A stretch of 64,000 bases of DNA from Streptomyces sp. SCSIO 30461 (GCF_037023745.1 NZ_CP146101.1:5341001-5405000); one strand, 5' to 3'; counted from the first letter of the stretch, positions 25,959 to 34,368 are shown. Made by a program: numbers and translations. Notes: generated from the letters alone by a model not told the origin.

Positions 25959-26738
25959 TCACCCCTGCCGGGCGGCCACCATACAGGCCTCCCGCGCCAG
26001 GCGCACCCGCACCACGAAGTCGTCCAGGGCCGCGAACGCGCCCGGCTCACCCGGTAGCGGCGTCCGTGCCTGCGCCTCGTCCAACTCCGCGTGCAACGCG
26101 TCGATGTCCGCCCGCACCGAATCGGCTTCGACCAGGGCCGTACCGTGTTCGGCCTCCGCCTTGGCCGCGATCAGCTCGGGCAGATAGCCCGGGGCCTTCA
26201 CCTCCCCGATGAGGGTGGGCAGATGCGCCTGCACCTGCCCGGTGCGCATCAGGTGGATGCCCGTGAGCAGCGCTCGGAAGGTGTAGAGCAGCGGCTTCAG
26301 CTCGCCGGAGTTGCCGAACAGGCGCCACTGGGTGCCCGCGAAGCCCCGATAGTGGTGCGCGTGGTGGCTGGTGAGCACGCCCGGTGCCAGCGCCACCAGT
26401 TCGGCGTGCTGCGGCGTCGTGTGGACGACCAGCGGTGACAGCAGCTGCTCCAGGACGTAGCCGTTGCGCCGCAGCATCAGACGTACGAACTTGCGCAGAT
26501 CGTGCGTCACCAGGTCCAGCTCGGTGCCGTCCCGCTCCCATATCCGGGACCTGGTCTCCTCCGGCTCGCGCAGGCCCACGAGCCGGTCCACGGGCAGCAC
26601 GTGGACGCCCCGCAGGTCGACATCGGAGTCCCGAGAGGGGAACCCGTACAGGTGCGCTCCGGAGACGGTGGCGAAGACCAGCCGGTCCGGCTGGTCGGCG
26701 ACGACCGGGGCGAGGTCAAGGCTCAGGGCATCCAGCAT
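25959..26738 (-). CDS. Nucleotidyltransferase (Pol beta superfamily), copy 2
   Basis: 259 residues. The N-terminal active site reads V-S-G-A-H-L-Y-G-F and S-R-D-S-D-V-D-L-R-G-V, with D-x-D intact and a further acidic position in E-L-D-L-V-T-H-D. The C-terminal half is helical, with H-H-A-H-H-Y-R-G-F and K-P-L-L-Y-T-F-R-A-L, shared by one COG3541-like group. It is related to, but clearly diverged from, the convergent copy on the other strand. It is the last gene of the pnuC-nadR-nrtR-ADP-ribosylglycohydrolase row, three bases after the hydrolase stop, so it is probably co-transcribed and under the same control. Which nucleotide it transfers, and to what, is not known. Confidence 0.8.
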   Translation of the reverse strand: MLDALSLDLAPVVADQPDRLVFATVSGAHLYGFPSRDSDVDLRGVHVLPVDRLVGLREPEETRSRIWERDGTELDLVTHDLRKFVRLMLRRNGYVLEQLLSPLVVHTTPQHAELVALAPGVLTSHHAHHYRGFAGTQWRLFGNSGELKPLLYTFRALLTGIHLMRTGQVQAHLPTLIGEVKAPGYLPELIAAKAEAEHGTALVEADSVRADIDALHAELDEAQARTPLPGEPGAFAALDDFVVRVRLAREACMVAARQG

Positions 26739-26741
26739 GGA

Positions 26742-27794
26742 TCAAGCATCCCAGAGCGCGCCCAGAGTCAGCAGTTCGCTTCGGTACTCGATGCGCTCCG
26801 CCCATTCCTTGGGCCAGGCGGCCGCCCCCAGATGTGCTCCGGCGAATGCCCCTGCGAGACAGGCGATCGAGTCGGAGTCGCCCCGGGTGCAGGCGGCCCG
26901 GCGCAGCGTCGCCAGCGGTCGGTCGGGGAAGAGGAGGAAGCAGTGCAGGGCGGTGGCGAGGGCTTCCTCGGCGATCCAGCCGTCACCGGTGGCGATGCAC
27001 GGGTCGACCTCCGGGTTCGGCTCGCGCAGCGCCGATGCCAGGCGTTCCAGGACGGCGAGGCACTCGTCCCAGCCGCGCCGGATGAATTCCTCGGGGGTGG
27101 CGTCATGGGCGCGGGTCCACAGGTCGCCGAGCCAGCGGTGGTGGTAGCGGGAGCGGTTCTCGTACGCGTACGAGCGCAGTCGGCCGACCAGTCCGAGCGG
27201 TTCAGTGCCCTGGGAGAGCAGGAACACCGCGCGTGCCGTGAGGTCGGATGCGGCCAGTGCCGTGGGGTGGCCGTGGGTGAGGGCGGCCTGGAGCTGTGCC
27301 GCGCCCGCGCGCTGCCCCTCGCTGAGCCGGGGTACGAGTCCGACGGGCGCGACACGCATATTGGCGCCGCAGCCCTTGGAATCGATCCGGCTGGCGTCCT
27401 GCCACGGCCGGTCGCTGTCGAGCTTCTGGCAGGCGACCAGGCAGGTGCGGCCGGGGGCGCGGTTGTTCTCCGGTGAGTGGTACCAGTCCACGAACTCCTC
27501 GCGCACCGGCCGTGTCATCCGCAGTGGGTCGAGTGGTCCCCGGTCCATCGCGGTGCGTATCCCCCGGGCCAGGGCCAGCGTCATCTGCGTGTCGTCGGTG
27601 ACGATCGCGGGCTTCGGCAGTTCCATCTCCCGCCAGGGCCCGCACTTGGCGAGGATCGCGGGCACATCGTTGAACTCGGTGGGGAAGCCGAGCGCGTCTC
27701 CGAGCGCCAGTCCGACCAGGGTGCCGGTGGCCGCCTGCTTGGCGGCGGTCCTCATCGTGGCCCCGTCGTTCGCGGACCTGTCATTCGCGGTCAT
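26742..27794 (-). CDS. ADP-ribosylglycohydrolase family protein
   Basis: 350 residues from ATG 27794 with G-G-A-G upstream. The binuclear-metal motifs of the family are all there: G-L-A-L-G-D-A-L-G near residue 28, V-T-D-D-T-Q-M near 64, and near the C-terminus G-D-S-D-S-I-A in place of the commoner G-D-T-D. These enzymes remove ADP-ribose from proteins or small molecules (DraG/ARH type). The substrate is not shown by the sequence. The gene overlaps nrtR by 14 bases, tying it to NAD salvage and a possible ADP-ribose recycling role. Confidence 0.88.
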   Translation of the reverse strand: MTANDRSANDGATMRTAAKQAATGTLVGLALGDALGFPTEFNDVPAILAKCGPWREMELPKPAIVTDDTQMTLALARGIRTAMDRGPLDPLRMTRPVREEFVDWYHSPENNRAPGRTCLVACQKLDSDRPWQDASRIDSKGCGANMRVAPVGLVPRLSEGQRAGAAQLQAALTHGHPTALAASDLTARAVFLLSQGTEPLGLVGRLRSYAYENRSRYHHRWLGDLWTRAHDATPEEFIRRGWDECLAVLERLASALREPNPEVDPCIATGDGWIAEEALATALHCFLLFPDRPLATLRRAACTRGDSDSIACLAGAFAGAHLGAAAWPKEWAERIEYRSELLTLGALWDA

Positions 27795-28527
27795 CTCGTG
27801 CTCCTTCCGGTCGCAGCAGTGGGGGATGCAGGGCTTTCGCCGGCCCCGCGCGGTAGAGCGCGGCCGGCTTGCCCCGGCCGCCGGTCAGGCGTGCCCCGCC
27901 TGCCACCGCCTCGACGAAGCCCGGGGTGGCGAGGACCTTGCGTCGGAAGTTGGGCCGGTCGAGATCGACGCCCCAGACGGTCTCGTAGACCTGCCGCAGC
28001 TCGCCGAGGGTGAACTCGGCGGGGCAGAAGGCGGTGGCGAGGCAGGAGTATTCGAGCTTGGCGCCGATGCGGTGGTGGGCGTCGGCGAGGATGCGGTCGT
28101 GGTCGAAGGCGAGGGGGCTGTGGCCGCCCCAGGGGATCCACTGGGCGTGTGCGGCGTCGCCGCCGCCGTGCGGTTCCGGTAGGTCCGGGACGAGCGCGGC
28201 GTAGGCGACCGACACCACCCGCATCCTGGGGTCGCGGTCCGGTTCGCTGTACGTGCGCAGTTGTTCGAGGTGCAGTGCCGCGACGGTGGTCTCGGACAGC
28301 CCGGTCTCCTCGGCGAGTTCACGCCGGGCGGCCTGCCCCGCCGACTCCCTTGGCAGGATGAAGCCGCCCGGCAGAGCCCAGGCGCCCTTGTACGGGTCCT
28401 GGCCCCGCTCGATCAGCAGGACCTGGAGCCTGCCGTCCCGGACTGTGAAGACGGCGAGGTCGACGGTGACGGCGAAGGGCGGGAAGGCGTGCGGATCGTA
28501 GCCAGTCGGATCGTGGGCTCCGGACAT
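27781..28527 (-). CDS. nrtR: NrtR-type NUDIX transcriptional regulator of NAD metabolism
   Basis: 248 residues. A NUDIX domain comes first, with a complete box: G-F-I-L-P-R-E at its start, then R-E-L-A-E-E-T-G-L. The following 90 residues have K-L-E-Y-S-C-L-A-T-A-F-C-P and F-T-L-G-E-L-R-Q-V-Y. Then come D-R-P-N-F-R-R-K-V-L-A-T-P-G-F and A-A-L-Y-R, the winged-helix C-terminus typical of NrtR. NrtR represses NAD salvage genes and is released by ADP-ribose-type ligands. Because the NUDIX box is intact, catalytic activity is also possible. Position between nadR and the hydrolase, and the palindrome in front of pnuC, support this role. Confidence 0.88.
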   Translation of the reverse strand: MSGAHDPTGYDPHAFPPFAVTVDLAVFTVRDGRLQVLLIERGQDPYKGAWALPGGFILPRESAGQAARRELAEETGLSETTVAALHLEQLRTYSEPDRDPRMRVVSVAYAALVPDLPEPHGGGDAAHAQWIPWGGHSPLAFDHDRILADAHHRIGAKLEYSCLATAFCPAEFTLGELRQVYETVWGVDLDRPNFRRKVLATPGFVEAVAGGARLTGGRGKPAALYRAGPAKALHPPLLRPEGARDDRE

Positions 28528-28531
28528 GTGG

Positions 28532-29245
28532 TCACCGCCTTTCCGGGAGGGGATCGGCGAGCTGCCACCCGTCCGCGAGCACCGCGTCGACGGCCGCGAG
28601 TGCCGTGGCGAGGCGCTGATCAGGGGGCCCGCTCACGGTGAGGAACCGCCTCCCGGTGGCACTGAGCCGCTCGGCGAACCGTGCGGTCATCCAGGGCCCG
28701 CCGCGCTCCCTGAGTCGCGCGGAGAGCGCCCGGGCCAGGGTGGTGGTGCCGGTCGACTCGGCGCCCAGGACCACGATTCGGCGGGCGAGGGCCGCTCGTA
28801 CGGGCGGCTCCAGGAAGTCCCAGCAGCCGACGGGGTCTTCGCGCACGGCGGTACCGGACACCGGGAAGACGGTGCGGTCGGGGTCCACGCAGACGGACTC
28901 GGCGCGGAAGCGGCGGGCGAGTTCGGTGCCGTACGGCTCCGAGGTGAAGACGGCGTCCACCCGGCGGGGTACGGCGGCGCGGAAGATGGCGATATGGGCG
29001 TCCCAGGTGGCGGGGTCGGTGGATTCGACGGGGATGTCGTCCACGGCGCCCACGACCTCCGTGTCCGGGTGGACCTCCCGCATCCATGCCACGCGGTCCC
29101 GGAGCGCTACCGACTCGACGGACGCGGCGCAGACGAGCACGGTGAGCCGCTCGCAGCGCTCGCGTGCGGTGCGCACCAGGTGGTGGTGCCCGGCGTGCGG
29201 CGGGTAGAACTTGCCGAGCACGAGCCCGTGTGCGTAGCGCTTCAT
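28532..29245 (-). CDS. nadR: NadR-like NMN adenylyltransferase with internally deleted ribosylnicotinamide kinase domain
   Basis: 237 residues, against about 340 or more for full NadR. The N-terminal half is a good NMN adenylyltransferase: G-K-F-Y-P-P-H-A-G-H at residues 11-20 and V-F-P-V-S-G-T near 126-132. A kinase P-loop begins at residue 161 as G-A-E-S-T-G-T-T-T, with threonine where the Walker lysine is expected. After residue 183 the sequence jumps to P-W-M-T-A-R-F-A-E-R-L, which I recognise as the far C-terminus of the kinase. About 100 or more residues are therefore missing in frame. It likely adenylates NMN but cannot phosphorylate ribosylnicotinamide. It starts inside the pnuC stop (ATGA at 29242-29245). 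Confidence 0.8.
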   Translation of the reverse strand: MKRYAHGLVLGKFYPPHAGHHHLVRTARERCERLTVLVCAASVESVALRDRVAWMREVHPDTEVVGAVDDIPVESTDPATWDAHIAIFRAAVPRRVDAVFTSEPYGTELARRFRAESVCVDPDRTVFPVSGTAVREDPVGCWDFLEPPVRAALARRIVVLGAESTGTTTLARALSARLRERGGPWMTARFAERLSATGRRFLTVSGPPDQRLATALAAVDAVLADGWQLADPLPERR

Positions 29246-29901
29246 GCCGCCGCCACCTCCATCGGGCGCCGCTGGTCAGCCTCCTCCTGGTCGCGCGACC
29301 AGGAGCGCAGCCCGCTCACACACAGCGCCAGGAAACCGGCGTAGAGCAGCGCGGTGAGGTAGAGCTCCTTGTACGCGTACAGCGGTACGTAGACCACGTC
29401 CGCGGCGATCCAAAGCCACCAGGACTCAAGCCGCTTGCGGCACTGGCCGTAAGTCGCCATGAGGGAGAGCGCAGTGGTCAGCGCGTCCCAGAAGGGGACG
29501 GCCGAGTCGGTGGCGCGGTCCAGGAGCAGGGTGAGGGCGAAGGTCGCCACCGCCCCCGCCGCGAGCAGCCATGCCCACTCGGTACGCGTCGTGCGGCGCA
29601 CCGGGAGGGCACCCGAGCCTGGTCCACCCCCGTGGGTCCAGGTCCTCCAGCCGTATGCGGCGAGGGTGATGAAGACGACCTGGAGCGCCGCGTCGGCGTA
29701 CAGGCCGGCCTGGGTGAACAGCAGGGTGAACAGCAGGTTGTTGGCGATGCCGACGGGCCAGTTGGCCATGTGCTGCCGGGCGACCAGCCAGACGCAGAGC
29801 GCACCGCTGCCAAAACCGAGCACCTCGGTCCAACCGACCGGCGTGTCGAGCAAGGTGAACAGCGGTCGCTGCAACGGTTCGAGCAGATCTGCCAGGCTCA
29901 C
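29242..29901 (-). CDS. pnuC: Nicotinamide riboside transporter PnuC
   Basis: 219 residues, seven to eight hydrophobic helices and no signal peptide. W-P-V-G-I-A-N-N near residue 48 and W-W-L-W-I-A-A-D near residue 163 are the paired W-x-x-x-N/D-type motifs of PnuC. It facilitates entry of nicotinamide riboside. First gene of the operon, from GTG 29901 with G-A-G-G upstream. A promoter and an NrtR-like palindrome lie immediately before it. Confidence 0.92.
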   Translation of the reverse strand: MSLADLLEPLQRPLFTLLDTPVGWTEVLGFGSGALCVWLVARQHMANWPVGIANNLLFTLLFTQAGLYADAALQVVFITLAAYGWRTWTHGGGPGSGALPVRRTTRTEWAWLLAAGAVATFALTLLLDRATDSAVPFWDALTTALSLMATYGQCRKRLESWWLWIAADVVYVPLYAYKELYLTALLYAGFLALCVSGLRSWSRDQEEADQRRPMEVAAA

Positions 29902-29915
29902 AACCCATCCTCTTC

Positions 29916-29937
29916 TTAAGAGTCACTCTGACTATAA
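29916..29937. promoter_or_regulatory. Candidate NrtR operator in front of pnuC
   Basis: The core AGTCACTCTGACT (29921-29933) is an inverted repeat of AGTCA and TGACT around three bases, within an AT-richer, partly symmetric stretch. NrtR sites as I remember them are built on TAGTCA/TGACTA half-sites. It overlaps the -10 of the pnuC promoter, the position expected for repression. Confidence 0.6.
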
Positions 29938-29959
29938 AGGGAGGGTGTGCTCACGACAA
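29931..29959 (-). promoter_or_regulatory. pnuC operon promoter
   Basis: On the minus strand TTGTCG (29954-29959), 17 bases, then TATAGT (29931-29936): a good housekeeping promoter. The predicted start point near 29924 leaves a leader of about 23 bases before GTG 29901. Confidence 0.55.
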
Positions 29960-30066
29960 GCGGCACAGCGCCTCGACCCGTGGAGGGCGCGGGTCACCCA
30001 CGGGCCGTATCGCCGCCTGTACGCAGTCAGTACGCTGATGCGGGTCCCGGAAAGGAATCACCAGGC

Positions 30067-31080
30067 ATGGACAGGCCGCTGCTGCACCTGCGCTATCCGC
30101 GGCTCACCGCCACACTCCCGCATGTACCGCTCGGCCGAGGACCGACGCCGGTACGCGAACTGACCGGGCTCACCCGCGGGGTGGAGCTGTGGTGCAAGGA
30201 CGAGAGCGGATACGGCTCGGGCGGCTGGGGCGGCAACAAGGTCCGCAAGCTGGAGTGGATCCTTCCCGACGTACGCCGCCGAGGGGCACGCACCGTCCTC
30301 ACCGTGGGCGGAATCGGCACGAACTGGGGTCTGGCGACGGCCCTCTACGGCCGGGACCAGGGCCTGGACACCGCGCTGGCCCTGATCGACCAGCCGGTGG
30401 ACGAACATGTGCGGGCGCAGCTGCGGCGTCTTCGGCGCTCGGGCGCCGCCCTGCACTTCACCCGTACCAAGTCACGCACCGTCGCAGCGGCCCCCTGGCT
30501 GTTCCTGCGGCATGCGCGCGGCGGACGGTTGCCGTACTTCCTGCCCGCGGGCGGCTCGGCTCCGGTCGGCACCGTCGGCTATGTCGAGGCCGCCTTCGAG
30601 CTCGCGGCACAGGTGACCGCGGGTGAACTCCCCGAGCCCGCGTATATCGTCACCGCTGTCGGCTCGGGGGGCACCGCGGCGGGCCTCGCGCTCGGCCTAC
30701 GGCTCGCGGGACTCGAGCACACCCGGGTCGTGGGTGTGGTCGTCAACGACACCCTGCGGCTCGACGCGCCCGCCGTCGCATCGCTCGCCCGGCGGACCGA
30801 ACGGCTGCTGCACCGGAGGGGTGCTGACCCTGCGCCGGTCGGGCTCACCCCGGACGATGTCACCATGGTGCGGGACTGGCTGGGCCCCGGCTACGGCCAC
30901 AGCACCCCGGAGGCACTGACCGCGCTGCGGCTCGCCGCCGACCGGCAGTCCCGGCTCGGGCTCGAACCCGTCTACACGGCGAAGGCGCTGGCCGCGCTGA
31001 TCGCCCTGGCGGACGAGGGCCGGTTCGGCGGCGGGCCCGTGCTGTTCCTCCAGACCCATGGGCCCCGGGACACGGACTGA
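30067..31080 (+). CDS. PLP-dependent 1-aminocyclopropane-1-carboxylate deaminase / D-cysteine desulfhydrase family enzyme
   Basis: 337 residues from ATG 30067. Fold-type II PLP motifs are clear: W-G-G-N-K-V-R-K-L near residue 57 carries the PLP lysine. G-G-I-G-T-N-W-G-L follows near 80, and G-S-G-G-T-A-A-G at about 200 holds the cofactor phosphate. The C-terminal G-P-G-Y-G-H-S-T-P-E segment is typical of this subgroup. It would deaminate ACC or a D-amino acid, or desulfhydrate D-cysteine; the sequence does not choose between them. It is divergent from pnuC and apparently unrelated in function. Confidence 0.82.
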   Translation: MDRPLLHLRYPRLTATLPHVPLGRGPTPVRELTGLTRGVELWCKDESGYGSGGWGGNKVRKLEWILPDVRRRGARTVLTVGGIGTNWGLATALYGRDQGLDTALALIDQPVDEHVRAQLRRLRRSGAALHFTRTKSRTVAAAPWLFLRHARGGRLPYFLPAGGSAPVGTVGYVEAAFELAAQVTAGELPEPAYIVTAVGSGGTAAGLALGLRLAGLEHTRVVGVVVNDTLRLDAPAVASLARRTERLLHRRGADPAPVGLTPDDVTMVRDWLGPGYGHSTPEALTALRLAADRQSRLGLEPVYTAKALAALIALADEGRFGGGPVLFLQTHGPRDTD

Positions 31081-31283
31081 GCTCACGAGCCCACGAGGAC
31101 GCCTCGCAGGCGCCGAGCCTGCCGCACCACCCAAAGACCGGCACGTCACTGTCGCCGCACAGCTCTGCCGCCTCTCGGGCCGGCAGGCCGAGCGGCATCA
31201 CGGTGGACTCCCCCGATCATGTGCCGAAACCATCCGGGGGTACTGACAGCGCGGACATCCGCGAGAACGCCCGCGAAGAGCGC

Positions 31284-31309
31284 CCGCCCCCTCAGCTGTT
31301 CGGGGGCGG
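31284..31309 (-). terminator. Terminator of the rluB-scpB-scpA gene row
   Basis: An 8-bp GC stem (31284-31291 with 31302-31309) and a ten-base loop, 15 bases beyond the pseudouridine synthase stop. The remaining part of the 244-base gap 31081-31324 shows no gene. Confidence 0.55.
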
Positions 31310-31324
31310 ACCCATTTCAGCGGC

Positions 31325-32410
31325 TCAGAGGCCGACTTCCTTCATCAGCATGCCGACCTCGGTGTTGGTCAGCCTGCGCAGCCAGCCCGACTTCTGGTCG
31401 CCCAGCGCGATCGGCCCGAACGCCGTGCGCACCAGCTTGTCGACCGGGAAGCCCGCCTCGGCGAGCATGCGGCGCACGATGTGCTTGCGGCCCTCGTGAA
31501 GGGTGACCTCGACCAGGTAGTTCTTGCCGATCTGCTCGACGACCCGGAAGTGGTCGGCACGGGCGTAGCCGTCTTCGAGCTGGATGCCGTCCTTGAGCCG
31601 CTTGCCCACCTCGCGCGGCAGAGGACCCTGGATGGCCGCGACATAGGTCTTCTTGACCCCGTACTTGGGGTGGGTGAGGCGGTGGGCCAGCTCGCCGTGG
31701 TTGGTGAGCAGGATGATGCCCTCGGTCTCGGTGTCGAGCCGGCCGACGTGGAAGAGCCGGGTCTCTCGGTTGGTGACGTAGTCACCGAGACACTGGCGGC
31801 CGTCCGGGTCCTCCATGGTGGAGACGACACCGGCGGGCTTGTTGAGCGCGAAGAACTGGTACGACTGCGTCGCGACCGTCAGCCCGTCGACCTTGATCTC
31901 GTCCTTCTCCGGATCGACCCGGAGACCCTGCTCGACCACGATGGAGCCGTTGACCTCGACCCGGGCGTCCTCGATCAGCTCCTCGCAGGCGCGCCGCGAG
32001 CCGTAGCCTGCCCGCGCCAGCACCTTCTGGAGGCGCTCGCCCTCCTGCTCGGCTCCCGGGAAGGTCTTGGGAGGCTTGATCTGCGGCTTGTCCGCGTAGC
32101 GCGCGCGGTTGCGCTCCTCCGTACGCGCCTCGTACTCACGGGAACGAGCCGGGGTGGTGCGGCCGCCACCGCGCTGCGGGGACTGCTTGGGGCCGCCCTT
32201 GGCGCCGCCCCTCGCGGCCGTGCCGCGGCCCTTGCGGGGGCCTTCGGACGCGGACGACCCGCCGACGTCGTAGCGGCGCTCCTCGGGACGGGGCTTGCCC
32301 GCGCGCTTCTTCTTGTCGTCGCGCCCTCCCCCGGCACTCGACCGGGAGGGGCCTCCGCCCGCCCCCCGGTAGTCACCGCGTCCGCTGCTGTTCCTGCCGC
32401 TGCTTCGCAT
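31325..32410 (-). CDS. 23S rRNA pseudouridine synthase, RluB/RsuA family
   Basis: 361 residues from ATG 32410, whose A is the last base of the scpB stop (TGATG). The first ~110 residues are a basic, Arg/Gly/Ser-rich tail typical of actinobacteria. Then comes an S4 domain (E-R-L-Q-K-V-L-A-R-A-G-Y-G-S-R-R) and the catalytic domain with N-K-P-A-G-V-V-S-T and G-R-L-D-T-E-T-E-G, where the aspartate is the nucleophile. It isomerises uridine in 23S (RluB) or 16S (RsuA) rRNA. The scpA-scpB-rluB order is widely conserved. Confidence 0.9.
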   Translation of the reverse strand: MRSSGRNSSGRGDYRGAGGGPSRSSAGGGRDDKKKRAGKPRPEERRYDVGGSSASEGPRKGRGTAARGGAKGGPKQSPQRGGGRTTPARSREYEARTEERNRARYADKPQIKPPKTFPGAEQEGERLQKVLARAGYGSRRACEELIEDARVEVNGSIVVEQGLRVDPEKDEIKVDGLTVATQSYQFFALNKPAGVVSTMEDPDGRQCLGDYVTNRETRLFHVGRLDTETEGIILLTNHGELAHRLTHPKYGVKKTYVAAIQGPLPREVGKRLKDGIQLEDGYARADHFRVVEQIGKNYLVEVTLHEGRKHIVRRMLAEAGFPVDKLVRTAFGPIALGDQKSGWLRRLTNTEVGMLMKEVGL

Positions 32411-33141
32411 CAAAGTTCCGTCGTCGTCGTGTCGTCATCGTCTGCGTCCGGAGCATCCGGATCGAACGACGGAACCCCTTCCAGGGTGTCGGCCTCGATC
32501 GCCTCCGCCTCCGGGAGGAACGGCGCGAGCTCGGGGAGCTCGTCCAGGCCGCGCAGGCCCATCCGCTCCAGGAAGTGGTTCGTCGTCCTGTACAGGATCG
32601 CACCTGTTTCGGGTTCCGCGCCCGCCTCCTCCACCAGACCGCGCTGAAGCAGGGTGCGCATCACACCGTCGCAGTTCACTCCGCGCACCGCCGAGACACG
32701 GGACCGACTCACCGGCTGGCGGTAGGCGACCACCGCGAGGGTCTCCAGCGCGGCCTGGGTCAGCCGCGCCTGCTGCCCGTCGAGCACGAAGCGCTCGACC
32801 GCGGCGGCGTGCTCCGGCCGGGTGTAGTAGCGCCAGCCGCCCGCCACCAGCCGCAGCTCGAAGCCCCGCCCCTGGACGGTGTACTCGTCGGCGAGCTCCC
32901 GCAGGGCGTCCGCGACCTCCCTGCGGGAGCGTTCCAGCACTTTGGCCAGGTGTTCCTCGGTGGCCGGCTCGTCGACCACCATCAGGACCGCCTCCAGGGC
33001 GGGCTTCAGAGGCGGCTCGGGGCCATCGGCGTCCGGAGCCGGATCCGCCTTCGGTCCCGCGCCGGTGTCCCGGCCCATGTCCATGCCGGAGTCCGTGCCG
33101 GTGTCCGGGTACGTGCCTGCGCTCGGGTCCACGTCGCTCAC
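32410..33141 (-). CDS. scpB: Segregation and condensation protein B
   Basis: 243 residues. A Pro/Asp-rich N-terminus of about 40 residues precedes two winged-helix domains. Diagnostic stretches are L-E-A-V-L-M-V-V-D-E-P-A-T, G-G-W-R-Y-Y-T-R-P and L-E-T-L-A-V-V-A-Y-R-Q-P-V-S-R-S. It is the dimeric kleisin-bridge subunit of SMC-ScpAB condensin. Its start overlaps the scpA stop by four bases. Confidence 0.93.
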   Translation of the reverse strand: MSDVDPSAGTYPDTGTDSGMDMGRDTGAGPKADPAPDADGPEPPLKPALEAVLMVVDEPATEEHLAKVLERSRREVADALRELADEYTVQGRGFELRLVAGGWRYYTRPEHAAAVERFVLDGQQARLTQAALETLAVVAYRQPVSRSRVSAVRGVNCDGVMRTLLQRGLVEEAGAEPETGAILYRTTNHFLERMGLRGLDELPELAPFLPEAEAIEADTLEGVPSFDPDAPDADDDDTTTTEL

Positions 33142-34304
33142 GCCCTCTCCCCCACGATCTCGGGATCGCGGTCGAACTCGTCGGTGACATGTGCGGCGGA
33201 GTCACCACCCGCCCAGGTGACGATGAGCTCCCCCAGGGCGTCCCCCTGGTCCAGGACGACGGCCTTGTCACGATAGAGCTCCAGCAGCGCGAGGAAGCGG
33301 GCGACCACGGTGAGGGTGTCCTCGACACCGTCCGTCAGCTCGCGGAACGTGGCCTTTCCGCGCTCCCTCAGCATGGCCACCACCAGCTCGCCCTGCTCCC
33401 GCACGCTCACCAGCGGCGCGTGGACGTGGTCCACGTAGATCTGGGGCTTCGGCTTGGGCTGCATCGCCTTGACGGCCAGCTTGGCGAAGCCTTCCGCGCC
33501 GATGCTGATCACGACGTCGGGGAGTAGTTCGGCATGATGGTCCTCAAGGCCCACCGTCCGGGGATGGCGTCTGCCCTCCTCCTCCAGCCGCTCGTGGAAG
33601 ATCTCCGCGATCTGCTTGTAGGCGCGGTACTGCAGCAGCCGTGCGAACAGCAGGTCGCGGGCCTCCAGCAGGGCCAGGTCGGCCTCGTCCTCGACCTCGG
33701 CCGCGGGCAGCAGCCGGGCCGCCTTCAGATCGAGCAGGGTCGCGGCGACCACGAGGAACTCGGTGGTCTGGTCGAGGTCCCAGTCCGGTCCCATGGCTCG
33801 GATATGGGCCATGAACTCGTCGGTGACCTTGGACAGGGCGACCTCGGTCACATCCAGCTTGTGCTTGGAGATCAGCTGGAGGAGCAGATCGAAGGGGCCT
33901 TCGAAATTGGCGAGGCGCACGGTGAAGCGTCCGTCGTCAGCCGCCTCGGCCCGCTGCTCATCGGCCCCACCGGCCTCGGTCCCGGACTCATCGGCCACAG
34001 CCCCGGCCTGCCCGGTTTCGTCCTGCGCGGCAGCTTGCCGCCCATCACCGGAAACGGCTGCCACGGCGCCGGCGCCTGAGCTGTCCACTGTCACCCCCGG
34101 AGCCTCACCCACCAGGGCCCTACCCTGCGACACCGCCGCCGCGGCGGGCTCATCCGGCTCCGGCGACCGTGCCGGGCGCGGCTCCGGCTGCTCTTCCTCC
34201 GGCGGTGCCACCGGTCGCACCGCCCCGGACGCACCCGGGCCGCGGCCCAGCACACGGCGCGGGGTGTGCGGAGCGGGGGCGGCGGGTTCGTCGGATGGGG
34301 CCAT
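33138..34304 (-). CDS. scpA: Segregation and condensation protein A (kleisin)
   Basis: 388 residues, of which the first ~125 are a low-complexity Ala/Pro/Glu-rich extension. The kleisin core starts at F-T-V-R-L-A-N-F-E-G-P-F-D-L-L-L-Q-L-I. It carries L-A-A-T-L-L-D-L-K-A-A-R-L-L-P and ends in a winged helix. It links the SMC heads with ScpB. The long disordered N-terminus is unusual compared with ~250-residue ScpA elsewhere but common in Streptomyces. The real start could lie further in. Confidence 0.9.
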   Translation of the reverse strand: MAPSDEPAAPAPHTPRRVLGRGPGASGAVRPVAPPEEEQPEPRPARSPEPDEPAAAAVSQGRALVGEAPGVTVDSSGAGAVAAVSGDGRQAAAQDETGQAGAVADESGTEAGGADEQRAEAADDGRFTVRLANFEGPFDLLLQLISKHKLDVTEVALSKVTDEFMAHIRAMGPDWDLDQTTEFLVVAATLLDLKAARLLPAAEVEDEADLALLEARDLLFARLLQYRAYKQIAEIFHERLEEEGRRHPRTVGLEDHHAELLPDVVISIGAEGFAKLAVKAMQPKPKPQIYVDHVHAPLVSVREQGELVVAMLRERGKATFRELTDGVEDTLTVVARFLALLELYRDKAVVLDQGDALGELIVTWAGGDSAAHVTDEFDRDPEIVGERA

Positions 34305-34368
34305 GGTGGTTCAGGCGTCCAGGGTGTCCAGGGTGCGGAAAAGATGCGGGCGCGCGCAGGCTACCCCG

